Below the pieces are notes generated by a model, which was given only the letters and a program-made list of their open reading frames with translations, was not told the DNA's origin and searched no databases. The position numbers and the translations under genes are program-made. 64,000 nucleotides of DNA from Plasmopara viticola (Eukaryota > Oomycota > Peronosporomycetes > Peronosporales > Peronosporaceae), in contig MBPM02000060.1 of the NCBI GenBank assembly GCA_001695595.3, positions 434,001-498,000 on the forward strand. The letters are read 5' to 3'. This document shows positions 34,541-45,000 of this stretch, one piece after another. The first letter of the stretch is position 1. Each line of letters opens with the position of its first letter.

Positions 34541-35496
34541 AGGCTAGATTGTGAGTTGGTTCAATTATCAGGGCCAAAAACGTTTTTGACGAGCGGATGT
34601 TAGATTTTTCTAGCGTATGACATTTTGATACCATTAACGCGGTTTTTTTATACAAGGAAGGAATGCTCAGCAATTAACCCTCGACAGTGGTCACAGCTGA
34701 CCCGCTATGATTGGGCAGACGCTCCCAAAGGATACATCTGGCAATGTGACCTGAGTCTTTATTTTTGACAGCAAAGACAGCACTTGGTGCTCCAATTAGC
34801 GTCATTAGGCCGAAAAAGTGCCTATTTTGCTATTATCTCTGCCTTCGGTCTCTTGCCGTGTAATGACTGATTTGCTTGAGTACATACTGCCATAGGACAC
34901 GGTTTCGCCACCGGCGTAAATAACAATTATATGCATAGTTCGACTAAGCGTTAGCGTCTAAAAACATATGTTTTTGCATTTTATATGTCTTATAATTCGC
35001 AGCACATCATACACGGCTTTATCATGCCATATAGCATACGACCTTTATTGACCGGGTTGTTCCTGTGTTGTCGGGAGGCGTGAGACATATTTTGCACCTC
35101 AGCACTTGCGATATAATACAAATATGAATTTACTTGGTCTCAAGATTTACCAATTTGGCTGACTGTATCATCATCTTGCATGGCCGAAGCGGAGCCAAAA
35201 ATTTCTACGCCGTTACCGATTTTAGAAGACCTTGTATTAATTGGATGTTCTTAACACAGCATTGGACCGATCAGTTCGTCACTATTTTTCTTTTCTAGCC
35301 TGGTGACAAATGTCTACCGAAGACGATACTGTTACGACACTGTGGTGATATTAGTGCTGTTTTTAAGGCTGGAATTCACGTTAGACGTAATTGGCACAAC
35401 TTAGGCTTGTTGCAGCGGACTCATGCTTCATTTCTCGTAATCTTTATCAAATGAACCCAGACGCCCAGCAGCTTGCTTGACACATTCCTCAACTCA

Positions 35497-36596
35497 TTAT
35501 GCAAACTTCTTTTCGTCCTTGATGGAATTATGCTTTCGCGTACTCAGGCAATAATTGACGATAAAAAAGTTCATAAAGAGCCAGAACAGCGATTGCACGT
35601 AGATGAGGTATATGACTGAGATCTTGTAGGGCATGCCGGGGCATGAGCGCGAGACCATGAGATAGCCTTGTGCGTTCATGAGGAGAAACTGGACCATCTG
35701 CAACGTTGTCAAATAAGGCTTCCACCAGATCTTGCGCGTGTGCGAGCTGACAAAATAATACATGTACATGATCGCGTGCACGCCACCATTTAGTGCTATG
35801 GTCATGTAGAGGTCACCGTCGTAAGACGTGCGAAAATTGGCCCAATAACACTAGACACAGCCAACAGTGACAAGTCATGCATATCAAACTTAAATGCGGG
35901 TACACAAATGCGCGTAGAGCATATGAAGCTTACAAAGAAGACAGTGACGTGGTGGTACACGTGAAGCACCGAAAGCTGCTTCCATTTTTTTCCCATGATG
36001 ATGAAGAAGGTGTCGCAAAAATCGAGTACTTTTGACAGGTAAAAAATGTACATGAGATTGCCCATGACAGGATTTTTGTGATCAAAAGCATTGCAAGGGG
36101 TAGCCGAGTAATTCTGCAAGTGTAAAAAAAGTGTGTCAGTGAGCGGATTACATTTTGAAAAGATTAAAAAGATCCCGTGGTAAGGTGCGTACATTGCGAC
36201 GGGCCTGCAGGATGGCCTCGACGGTCATGTACGAGCATAACACGACTTGTATGGGATTGTAAATAAATTGTAGTGGAGCTGTGTTAAGCGCAGGCATGCC
36301 CGACTTCATGATGAGCTGCATTTGCCAACAAAGTACAACCAGACAAAAAGTCCGCATTCGAGATTATTTCTTTGCACGCATGTCATATAAAAGCAAGTGG
36401 AAATACGACGTACCGTGCCCAAAACAACAAAGGTGAGATATGCGACGCAAAGCGCAAAGACTGTGCCAAAGTCGGCGAGAAAATAATTCTGCATTGGCGA
36501 TAGCTGATAGCGCAAGGTTGGGTCGGCCCAATCCAAGAGCATCGCATCCATGCCTTCAGCCCACTGCTTGTAGCTATCCAAGAGTATGTTGACCAT
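35497..36596 (-). CDS. ELO-family very-long-chain/PUFA fatty acid elongase
   Basis: The model has four exons on the minus strand: 36596-36414, 36315-36193, 36113-35934 and 35850-35497. It encodes 279 residues, the usual ELO size. All three introns are phase 0 and have GTACGT, GTACGC and GTAAGC donors with CAG or TAG acceptors. ELO proteins are multi-pass ER enzymes that condense malonyl-CoA with acyl-CoA in chain elongation. Motifs seen are KVLDFCDTFFIIMGKK, the histidine box HVYHH, then CYWANFRTSYDGD across the third splice, and NGGVHAIMYMYYFVSSHT. The YWxNxRxxYDGD block resembles oomycete polyunsaturated fatty acid elongases, so that substrate class is likely but not proven. A C-terminal KDEKK-like tail suggests ER retrieval. 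The frame is open upstream of 36596 to a CTTCAG acceptor-like site near 36747, so a 5' exon is possible. Confidence 0.85.
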
Positions 36597-37069
36597 ATCC
36601 TTTGTGTTTTGGATGCTTGGATTATCGCCAGAGGATAGCGGATGGCGTTCTGACACTATAACAGGGGGGCGAAGGTTTACTGAAGCTGAGGGCCAATCAC
36701 TCTTAAGAAATTCATTTCGATTATTAGTTTTGAAAGGTGCAAGCAACTGAAGAGGTACGTATAGTCAAGAGTACAATGGGTAACGATTTAAAGACTGTAT
36801 TGAAGCAATAATCAGTCTAATATATGATTTCAGAGGTACGGCTCACAGCCAAATTTTACTACACTACTAATTATTTAAGAGATTTAAACATACTGGAGTC
36901 GATACCACGATTTAGGGAGCCGCTAACTTCCACACAGTCGGCGATTATATGGAGCCCCTAACCCCAATACACAACGGTGATTAGCTAGAAATACCTCTAT
37001 CGTGACATAACATACAAAAGGCAGCTTTTTGAGTGCACAATCTGCTGTAGTCACTTTGGGAAAGGAAAA

Positions 37070-37928
37070 ATGAGTACCCTGCTGTTACCTTGGAAGGCCT
37101 ACTCGAGAAATTTCTTTAACACCACCAGCCTGGCAGGCTAAAAAACGCTTCTATCGTCGCAAAGCAGTATCCCGAGAAAGAATGTGAACTTGTTGGTTTA
37201 TTAAATTGAAAATATGTAGCGTTGAGCGTGAAGCGGCTAGAAGAAAATTTAAAAGTACTAGAGCAAGCTCATCGTGCTTGCACAGGTGGCAAAATTGCAC
37301 ACAAGAAACGGAGTTTAATTATTTGTTCGATCTCGCTTCTATTTTGGCTCTAAGTGCTGCTGTATCTTTCGATTGGGGCTGTGATTGTCAACTTTGCTGT
37401 TTTAGATGCGTGGGAATGTCAAGTTTTTGGCAACTGTACATCTTTGAAACCATTATTGAAGAGATTCACTATTGAGCGTGTTGCTGACTACGTCAGTCAG
37501 TTTCACTCGAATGCGTACTTTTGTTCCGAGTGGAATATCGCCAGAGCTCTTTATTCACTAACTTTTCAGGCGACAATCTTGTTGGTTTAGCAAGACTAGT
37601 GCCATTCTCACCTGGTTCGTTTGGGACGCCGTGGTTCGCGAGTGTGAAAGAACAGATTCCGTCACAGGAATTTTACGACAGCTATGCGAAACCTGTTGTG
37701 GATCTATCGCTAAGTGTTGGCTCTTTCTTGTGGTTTTCTGCACTCGAAGTTTTAGGGTACGGCGACAATTTCGAGATAAAAATCCATCATGCGGAAAACG
37801 TTGAGAATGATGTCGCTGGTAGTTCATCACTGGGATTTGTTGAGCGGGCTGCCGAACAAGTGAAGAACGAGAATAGAGCAGAGGCCAGAGCTACAAGGCC
37901 TAAAGAGTTAGCAGTCACCATAAAATAA
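37070..37928 (+). pseudogene. Decayed single-pass membrane protein gene
   Basis: The start at 37070 reads MSTLLLPWKAYSRNFFNTT. The frame then shifts once (near 37130-37140) and continues as AKQYPEKECELVGLLN, a TGA at 37207, YVALSVKRLEENLKVLEQAH, HKKRSLIICSISLLFWL, a TAA at 37351 inside the membrane helix, and VLLYLSIGAVIVNFAVLD. A further exon starting at 37570 after CTAACTTTTCAG carries NLVGLARLVPFSPGSFGT and ends at 37928. The layout is a basic N-terminal heptad-like region, one membrane span, then a mostly polar C-terminus. The donor of the last intron is ambiguous (about 37485-37535). I do not recognise the family. Two stops plus one shift argue for a dead gene, though assembly errors are possible. 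Confidence 0.55.
37330..37412 (+). repeat. 83-bp inverted repeat, left arm (membrane segment)
   Basis: This arm encodes most of the membrane helix of the decayed gene. It matches the reverse complement of 38146-38228 at 76 of 83 positions by my count. Confidence 0.85.
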
Positions 37929-38145
37929 AAGTGAATTTATGGCTGGAAACCAGCTGTTCAATGAGCATGAGGTTAGCTAAGGGAGATATAAGAAACGAAA
38001 GGGAAGGTAAAACTGCACACCAGTTACCAGCGAGTCTTGAGGTAGCAGCCACGGGTGATCTACATTTGCATGACGAGGGTGAGGTGGCAAATACGGGAGA
38101 TGTGGGGCGTGAGAGCAAAGTTGAGGCTGGGCACGAGTCTGGTGA

Positions 38146-38228
38146 CACTCATCTATAACAGCAAAGCTGAGAATCACAGCCCCAATCGAAAGATACAGCA
38201 GCACCGAGAGCCAAAATAAAAGCGAGAT
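38146..38228 (-). repeat. 83-bp inverted repeat, right arm (membrane segment copy)
   Basis: Read on the minus strand it encodes ISLLFWLSVLLYLSIGAV without the stop seen in the left arm (TCG where the left has TAA). Similarity ends sharply after the helix, so this is a partial inverted duplicate of the neighbouring gene or of a paralogue. The 86-codon minus frame around it (37977-38237) is probably not a gene. Confidence 0.8.
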
Positions 38229-38452
38229 TAGGAGCATTTATCATAACGCAGGCATGCGTCAATGCCAAAATGCCTCCAGACAGATCGTAAACGCTGAAGT
38301 GTCTTGATGTTAAAAATGTGCGTTTTGTTGAGTAAGAGATGACGATGCGATGCGCAATCTTTCACATTTGCGTTGGACCTTAGATTTATTTTTGGGCAAC
38401 TGTAGCCAATCACCGTTGTGTGTTGGGGTTAGGGGTTTATATAATCGCAGAC

Positions 38453-38463
38453 TGGGTGGAAGG
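38453..38463. repeat. Target-site duplication, left of LINE-derived copy 1
   Basis: TGGGTGGAAGG, repeated exactly at 39627-39637 on the far side of the element. Confidence 0.75.
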
Positions 38464-39626
38464 TTTTTCGGAAAAGGTTGGGGTGACGCCCTCCTTCCAA
38501 GCGCGGGGGCTAAATGCTCGCGCGCTTCGGGCAGGTGCTCTCGGGCATCTGCAGGTCTCTAACGAGTCTCACCCTCGACGCGACGGTCTCCAGCACCAGG
38601 CCAAACCCCCTTCCACGCTTCTAACCGCGCCAACCGCATCCGGATTGGCTCCTTTAATGTGAATTCTCTAGGTTCGAAGCGCAAGAAGCACGTAACACTC
38701 CCCGAAGATCTCCGGCGCTACCGCGTCGATATCCTTGGCCTCCGAGAAACCAAGATCTACGATAGAGGTGAGCACCGCATTGATGACTTTCTTCTAACCC
38801 TAAAAAAAAAAAAAAAACGAAGCCAAGACCGAAGTCACCGAAATCCGCCGCCACTGCAACCCGTCGGGCGCCACTCGACACGCCCGATCCCGAGAAGAAA
38901 CCTGGCACCACACAAAGAAGCTCGGAACACTCCTCGGCGATATTAAAGATCAATCCCGACGCAAGTCCCTGGCCAACCTCGCGCTCCACCGCCTCTGGTC
39001 CGTCTGGCTCCGCCCCACGCTCATCTCACCCAAGACCCGCATTCGATTGTACAACACCTACGTTCTACCGATTCTGCTGTACAACTGCGCCACCTGGGCT
39101 CTTACCAAGTCAGAACTCCACGGCCTCGAGAGTTTCCATCGCCGCCAGCTTCGCTACGCTCTTGGCTATCGCTACCCCCGACCCATTTCGAATGCTAGAC
39201 TCTACGACCTCTGTGATGAGCGGCCGCTGAGACTACGACTGACACAAGCTCGCTGGCGCCTGTTTGGCCATGTACTTCGCCGCAATCCCGACATTCCAGC
39301 TAACCTCCAGATGCGTGCCTACTTCATCTCCACCGCAGCAAAATGGCGCGGACGTCCCCGCACCACGCTCCCCTCGACACTCGACCACAATCTTGTTTCC
39401 CGTGGCTCCGGCTCTCGACTCCGGATAACACAAGACCTCGAAGTGGTGCGTACCCTTGCACAAGACCGAAAGAAATGGAATACCTTCACGACCTCGGTGC
39501 TGGATGCACCGAGCCCGCCGAACGAGACCCGACGTATGCGGACACAACTCTATGCCGTGGACTAACCAGACTGAGCCTAGCACGTGCATAACTTGGCAAC
39601 GCGATAACGTAATACATTACATTTCA
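38464..39626 (+). mobile_element. Internally deleted non-LTR (LINE) element, copy 1
   Basis: This is a 1,163-bp element with no reverse transcriptase catalytic core. The 5' part has a GC-rich leader and then the start of an apurinic-type endonuclease (RIGSFNVNSLGSKRKKHV, then YRVDILGLRETKIYD). An uninterrupted run of 16 A (38802-38817) follows, after which the sequence jumps to the C-terminal end of ORF2: TRIRLYNTYVLPILLYNCAT, LRYALGYRYPRPISNARLYD and ARWRLFGHVLRRNPDIP. The 3' end has a short ACATT-repeat tail instead of poly(A). Exact 11-bp duplications flank it, so it inserted as a unit. It encodes no complete protein and would depend on enzymes of a full-length relative. The clade is uncertain (RTE/CR1-like by the C-terminal motif and simple-repeat tail). 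Confidence 0.88.
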
Positions 39627-39637
39627 TGGGTGGAAGG
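39627..39637. repeat. Target-site duplication, right of LINE-derived copy 1
   Basis: TGGGTGGAAGG, identical to 38453-38463. Confidence 0.75.
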
Positions 39638-40846
39638 TAGCGAAAACTGGGTGGAAGTTAGCGGCTACCCACGATTTAATATAATAATCGGACCCCATAT
39701 TAAGTAGATTGATTACCTCAGCCTACGATTGTATCTTGGTTTGTTATTCAGACGTGGCTTATGTAAGGGATGTTAGAAATGCCAATAGGAGTTACTAGAA
39801 TACAGAAGGGGTGGACTGCTGAGTGACAAAGCCTAATATACAGATATAACGGACATCTCAAGTGGTGGTTGTGTCATGGCAGGAGTTCTCCAAAAGAAAT
39901 TACTACCAAAGTGCTTGAAACTATAAAAGCCACACAATAACGCCGATGGTTTTGGCATTTTTTCTCTTAACGATATAGAAACCTTTCATTTTGACGAAGA
40001 TGTCTTCGTAGGCAGTGTACGCTTGCCGATGCTTTAAAATTCTGAGTGATCCAAAGAGCCCGGCATATTCTTTTTGCAAGGTGGGGCCGCCAACTTATTA
40101 CCATATAACCTTTCAAGGATAGAGGAGTGAGGCGTGAGGTATTGTGTCACCAAGGCTTTGGTCGCTGTCATAAATGAAATGTGAGCTGACTAATGCTTTC
40201 TCTACCAAATAGACAGAAAGACGGTGATTAGAATCATGGCCTTTTTCAAACAAATTTGAATCTGGCTACTAGCTATTTCTTACTTTAAGCACAAAATTGC
40301 GTCATCTTCATAAACACCTTTCTCAAGGAAGAATGTGCTGCTTAACAACGGTTACGGCCGCATGTGGTACAGTGCACAAGATTAAATATACGGCTACTAT
40401 CAAATCTGAATTGCAAAATTAGATGTACGATTTTGTACGTCGATCAGGATGCCGTCAAAATAATTTCATTGATCGCATCGATATGTTCTTGCGTTGCTCT
40501 AGGAGCTACGCGTGTGTAATGCTTAACGTTTGTGAAGGCCGAATCCTTAATATTTAGGCCCTCAAATTTCCTGATGTAGCATCTCAGGAGAATAAAGCCC
40601 TATTGCTGCTACTCTTTAATACTTTACCGATTGCTTGTTGTGTGGACAAAACTAAAGCTCCCTCGCGGATTACAAATCAAGCAAGTTTTTATTACTGTAC
40701 CTCAAGCTCGAGCTCGTACTCCATATAAAATTCTAGGTACGCACTGTCAGAAGTAATTCTACAACGCTGAGCGGCATGTCTGACTCAACGATCAGTCTGA
40801 TCACGATTTTGCTCGCTGTTTACATCTCAAAAATCTGTTGACAGTT
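39638..40846. other. Spacer between inverted LINE copies, no gene seen
   Basis: About 1.2 kb with no open frame of note and no recognised motif. It would form the loop if the two flanking inverted copies paired in a single transcript. Confidence 0.5.
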
Positions 40847-40858
40847 ATGGATACATTT
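40847..40858. repeat. Target-site duplication, left of LINE-derived copy 2
   Basis: ATGGATACATTT, repeated exactly at 42021-42032. Confidence 0.85.
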
Positions 40859-42020
40859 AATGTAATGTAATGTATTACGTTATCGCGTTGCCAAGGTATG
40901 CACGTGCTAGGCTCAGTCTGGCTAGTCCACGGCATAGAGTGGTGTCCGCATACGTCGAGTCTCGTTCGGTGGGCAGTGCATCCAGCACCGAGGTCGTATG
41001 GATCTTCCATTTCTTTCGGTCTTGTGCAAGGGTACGTACCACTTCGAGGTCTTGTGCTGTCCGGAGTCGAAAGCCGGAGCCACGGGAAACAAGATTGTGG
41101 TCGAGTGTCGAGGGGAGCGTGGTGCGGGGACGTCCGCGCCATTTTGCTGCGGTGGAGATGAAGTAGGCACGCATCTGGAGGTTAGCTGGAATGTCGGGAT
41201 TGCGGCGAAGTACATGGCCAAACAGGCGCCAGCGAGCTTGTGTCAGTCGTAGTCTCAGCGGCCGCTCATCACAGAGGTCGTAGAGTCTAGCATTCGAAAT
41301 GGGTCGGGGGTAGCGATAGCCAAGAGCGTAGCGAAGCTGGCGGCGATGGAAACTCTCGAGGCCGTGGAGTTCTGACTTGGTAAGAGCCCAGGTGGCGCAG
41401 TTGTACAGCAGAATCGGTAGAACGTAGGTGTTGTACAATCGAATGCGGGTCTTGGGTGAGATGAGCGTGGGGCGGAGCCAGACGGACCAGAGGCGGTGGA
41501 GCGCGAGGTTGGCCAGGGACTTGCGTCGGGATTGATCTTTAATATCGCCGAGGAGTGTTCCGAGCTTCTTTGTGTGGTGCCAGGTTTCTTCTCGGGATCG
41601 GGCGTGTCGAGTGGCGCCCGACGGGTTGCAGTGGCGGCGGATTTCGGTGACTTCGGTCTTGGCTTCGTTTTTTTTTTTTTTTTAGGGTTAGAAGAAAGTC
41701 ATCAATGCGGTGCTCACCTCTATCGTAGATCTTGGTTTCTCGGAGGCCAAGGATATCGACGCGGTAGCGCCGGAGATCTTCGGGGAGTGTTACGTGCTTC
41801 TTGCGCTTCGAACCTAGAGAATTCACATTAAAGGAGCCAATCCGGATGCGGTTGGCGCGGTTAGAAGCGTGGAAGGGGGTTTGGCCTGGTGCTGGAGACC
41901 GTCGCGTCGAGGGTGAGACTCGTTAGAGACCTGCAGATGCCCGAGAGCACCTGCCCGAAGCGCGCGAGCATTTAGCCCCCGCGCTTGGAAGGAGGGCGTC
42001 ACCCCAACCTTTTCCGAAAA
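40859..42020 (-). mobile_element. Internally deleted non-LTR (LINE) element, copy 2 (inverted)
   Basis: This is nearly identical to copy 1 but on the opposite strand, 1,162 bp. It has the same 5' leader, the same endonuclease fragment, the same internal deletion with a 16-base homopolymer (T on the plus strand, 41668-41683), and the same ORF2 C-terminal block. Differences are a few substitutions and a small deletion near the ORF2 end. Its 3' tail carries three ACATT units against two plus TCA in copy 1. Separate, unrelated target duplications show that the two copies are independent insertions of one already deleted master, not a local inversion. Confidence 0.88.
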
Positions 42021-42032
42021 ATGGATACATTT
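42021..42032. repeat. Target-site duplication, right of LINE-derived copy 2
   Basis: ATGGATACATTT, identical to 40847-40858. Confidence 0.85.
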
Positions 42033-45000
42033 GTGCGAGGTATACTCGAAGAGCGTAACGGAGCTACACGAAGTCTGTATTACAAACGTATTACACATTG
42101 TGTGACACCAGCACCAGTAGGACACTCTACTCTTATTGACCCGGATCATCAATAGGCACAATCGGCCTGAGGGGCTCAAAGGTTATTTGTGTACTACATA
42201 AAATCTGCATAGCTCTAGTTAGGAGATTTATGTGTATGGTAGATGACGCTAAAGGAATGATGTAAAAATGTAAAGCGGGTGGTAGAGCCCGCTGGAAAGG
42301 CGTGCGAGACGAATTGAAGAATAGGTAGTCGCAGCGCGAACGGTACTCGGCTCATTTATCACATAGCTGCGGTTTTCGTCCATTGGCCCGTTCAATATTT
42401 TCGGGTATGAAATCACTTTAAAGAATGATTTTTATGGCTCTATTATGAACTAGATCATACTGTGTTGACTATACCTGACCTACGCCATACACCACATATA
42501 CTTACAAAACGAAACACAATTTCGGCTCTTTACTGACCCACATCGTTGCTTGTAGGCCCATTAGTTGGCGCTATAAAAAAACCTTTTTTTAAGAACAATT
42601 TTATGACAAAGAACTAATTTGATTTAATTCCATTTACGGTTTATTATTTTCGTGCAAGCACGCGTACGGCTTTATGGTCTACTTTAAGAATATGTAGGGC
42701 ATCCTGATCGCTTGTGTACACTTATGTCATGTATGCTTAATGTGCATTGTGTTTTTACAAAGGATATTAATCAAATAGATTCAGCAAGCAGACATTTTTT
42801 TGTTGAGGTTGTCTTTTACGCTTTATCCGCCCACTATAATGTATTTTTGGACGTCAGCAAAATTTAAAGATATCGATAGTGGAAACATCAGGTTAGCGGG
42901 TCCATTCGTCACAATTTAAACATTCATACCACACGTTTGATCTTTCCAGGAAGAAAAATATCATGTTAGTGTGCTCGAAGCCTATACAATTGATCTTTTC
43001 CAGCCTAAAACCTAAATACTCGATACAGAAGTTCATTGAGCTGGTCGTATGGATCATATATCACGCTTGTGAGTTAAGGCTCATTTTTTATTTTTAAGTA
43101 TAAGGCTACCATAACAAAGCACGGTAAAAAAGATTAGCGCTCATTTATTTACTGCAGCCAAAGCAGCGGATGTTTCTGTGATCGGTAAAAGTTGCTCCAT
43201 TGGAGCCAGACCTGAGTCAGGATGCCCACGAGAACAATTTTTAAGTCTTATAGGGCAGAAAATACTCACTCAAGACATTTCGGACGGACTAGCCTGTCTG
43301 TCACGGTACGATATTTAAAACAATTTTTATTGCTTCTTCCATCGTTTTCGCCTGCACTCCGAAAATTTGAGTGCAAGTTGGGAACGCTCTAACTATATGT
43401 TCTTATCCAAGCTTCAAACTCACGCGCTTGTTGCTTGCAGAAAAGAAAGCCTAAGCGCTAGCAAAACTGAAAGCTCGCTGAAAATATCTTACTCTTAACT
43501 ACAACTTTACGTATTGCCAGTACACACAACACAATTGTGAAGCTGTTTCATGAATAATTTCCCAGCTCTCGCTTCGGCTCCCTGATCGTACGTTCTTAAG
43601 CCACCTTAGTAGCTATCTTTACCTTTTAAATCCAATAGAAAGCGCCCTGTTTTCTCGCCTTTGAACTGTGAGCACGATGAATAACACACCACATTATGTG
43701 CGACCGTCAGAGACGCAAAAAAAGTCTATACTGCCTGAAATATATATTTGAACAGGTTGTACACCATTTTACGTACCAGATGCTTAGACGCAGGAAATGC
43801 TGCGAAGGCAGCAGCCCATAAAAGCCAGCAAGTCCTACATGTAGTGCAAACACTTTCTTCGATAGATATGCGAAGGTAGTTCTTTCGACCGTAAAATCGT
43901 CGCGAGGGTTTAAACAGTGAATTTTAACGCTTGGGTGTAGAATTGACTTCACTCGCTACCTGTTCTAATCGGTTACAAAGAATCTCGCACAAAGGTGGTG
44001 AGCACGACCGGATACGATCTTTCGGTTGAAGACATACTAACATCAGTCATTACGAAATCGACCTTTGCGATATAATTCAACTCAAGGATGGATTTACTTA
44101 ATGTATTACTCAAAGTGTTTTTATATCTTCTACTGAAACAACTCAGTAATTTAAGCAACATGTATTTATGCTGGTTGTTTTCGAAGTATTTCGGTTTTCT
44201 ACTAATATAATTACCTATAGGAGGCCTATCGAGCGCTAAGGGACACCCAAGTTAGGACCCCTTTGGCGAAAAGCCAAATTTTACCACAAGTGCCTGGCTT
44301 GAGCAGCCACACGCTTAAAAGCGCCTTTTTTCTCGGGGTGAAAGATAAAATCGAGAAACATATTCATACTTAAGCTTTTTGCCTGGTATTCGAAGGTCCC
44401 TAGCAGGTGGCAGCTTTGTCAAAGCGCTCCAATTAATGCAACATAACACAACGTGGCGCAGTATGTACTGGCAAGAGTTTTTCAATTAGAATTTGGCGCC
44501 TACTCGACGTGCAAACTCTATTTCAATAATCGTTCCAGACGCCACTGTCGAAAAAGAACAGCTTGTACTGCTATTTTTCTCCTTTAACTACTGCTGAAAG
44601 TTTGAGCACGTGCGTATTTGTAGACTTAATAGAGATGAGCCACAAGTCCAGGAAGATACACCAAGGACAAGCAGGTGGCTCGCTGGCTCTGCCAGTGCTC
44701 CTTACCTGAACGAGAGTGTAATTTAAAGATTGTATTGCATGCTTTCTTGTCAAGTCGTTCGCTCGTCGTACAAACAAGTGATGAAACAATGTCGTCTTTT
44801 ATTGCAAGATTGGCACCTTCCTCTTGATTTTTCATGCAAGGATTCAATGAAAGGAACTTTATCATACTCGAAGTGCTCGAGAATAAGAAAGTCCATTTAT
44901 TTCAATTTCTTTGTGGCATTGTGGCTCGGCTTTTCTCACATATTCTGGGCTTTGATGTGACGGCATGACACCCGATCACTTTGATTTGTTTCAGTCTCTT

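Larger units (their letters stand above)
26867..35496. other. 8.6-kb gene desert with decayed repeats
   Basis: There is no supported gene model. Most frames are under 100 codons. A Gag-like fragment (31.6-31.8 kb), a 248-codon minus frame (32.2-32.9 kb) and a coding-like stretch near 34.1-34.5 kb are listed separately. The minus frame at 29816-30073 (85 codons) is unassigned. The remainder shows no motif I can name and is probably old retroelement sequence. Confidence 0.5.

Noticed and set aside
38654..38989. 111-codon minus frame, also present at 41496-41831 plus
   Set aside because: It is the antisense of the LINE-derived element in both copies; the duplicated frame follows from the duplicated element.
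39233..39589. 118-codon minus frame in the LINE copy
   Set aside because: Antisense to the ORF2 C-terminal coding block.
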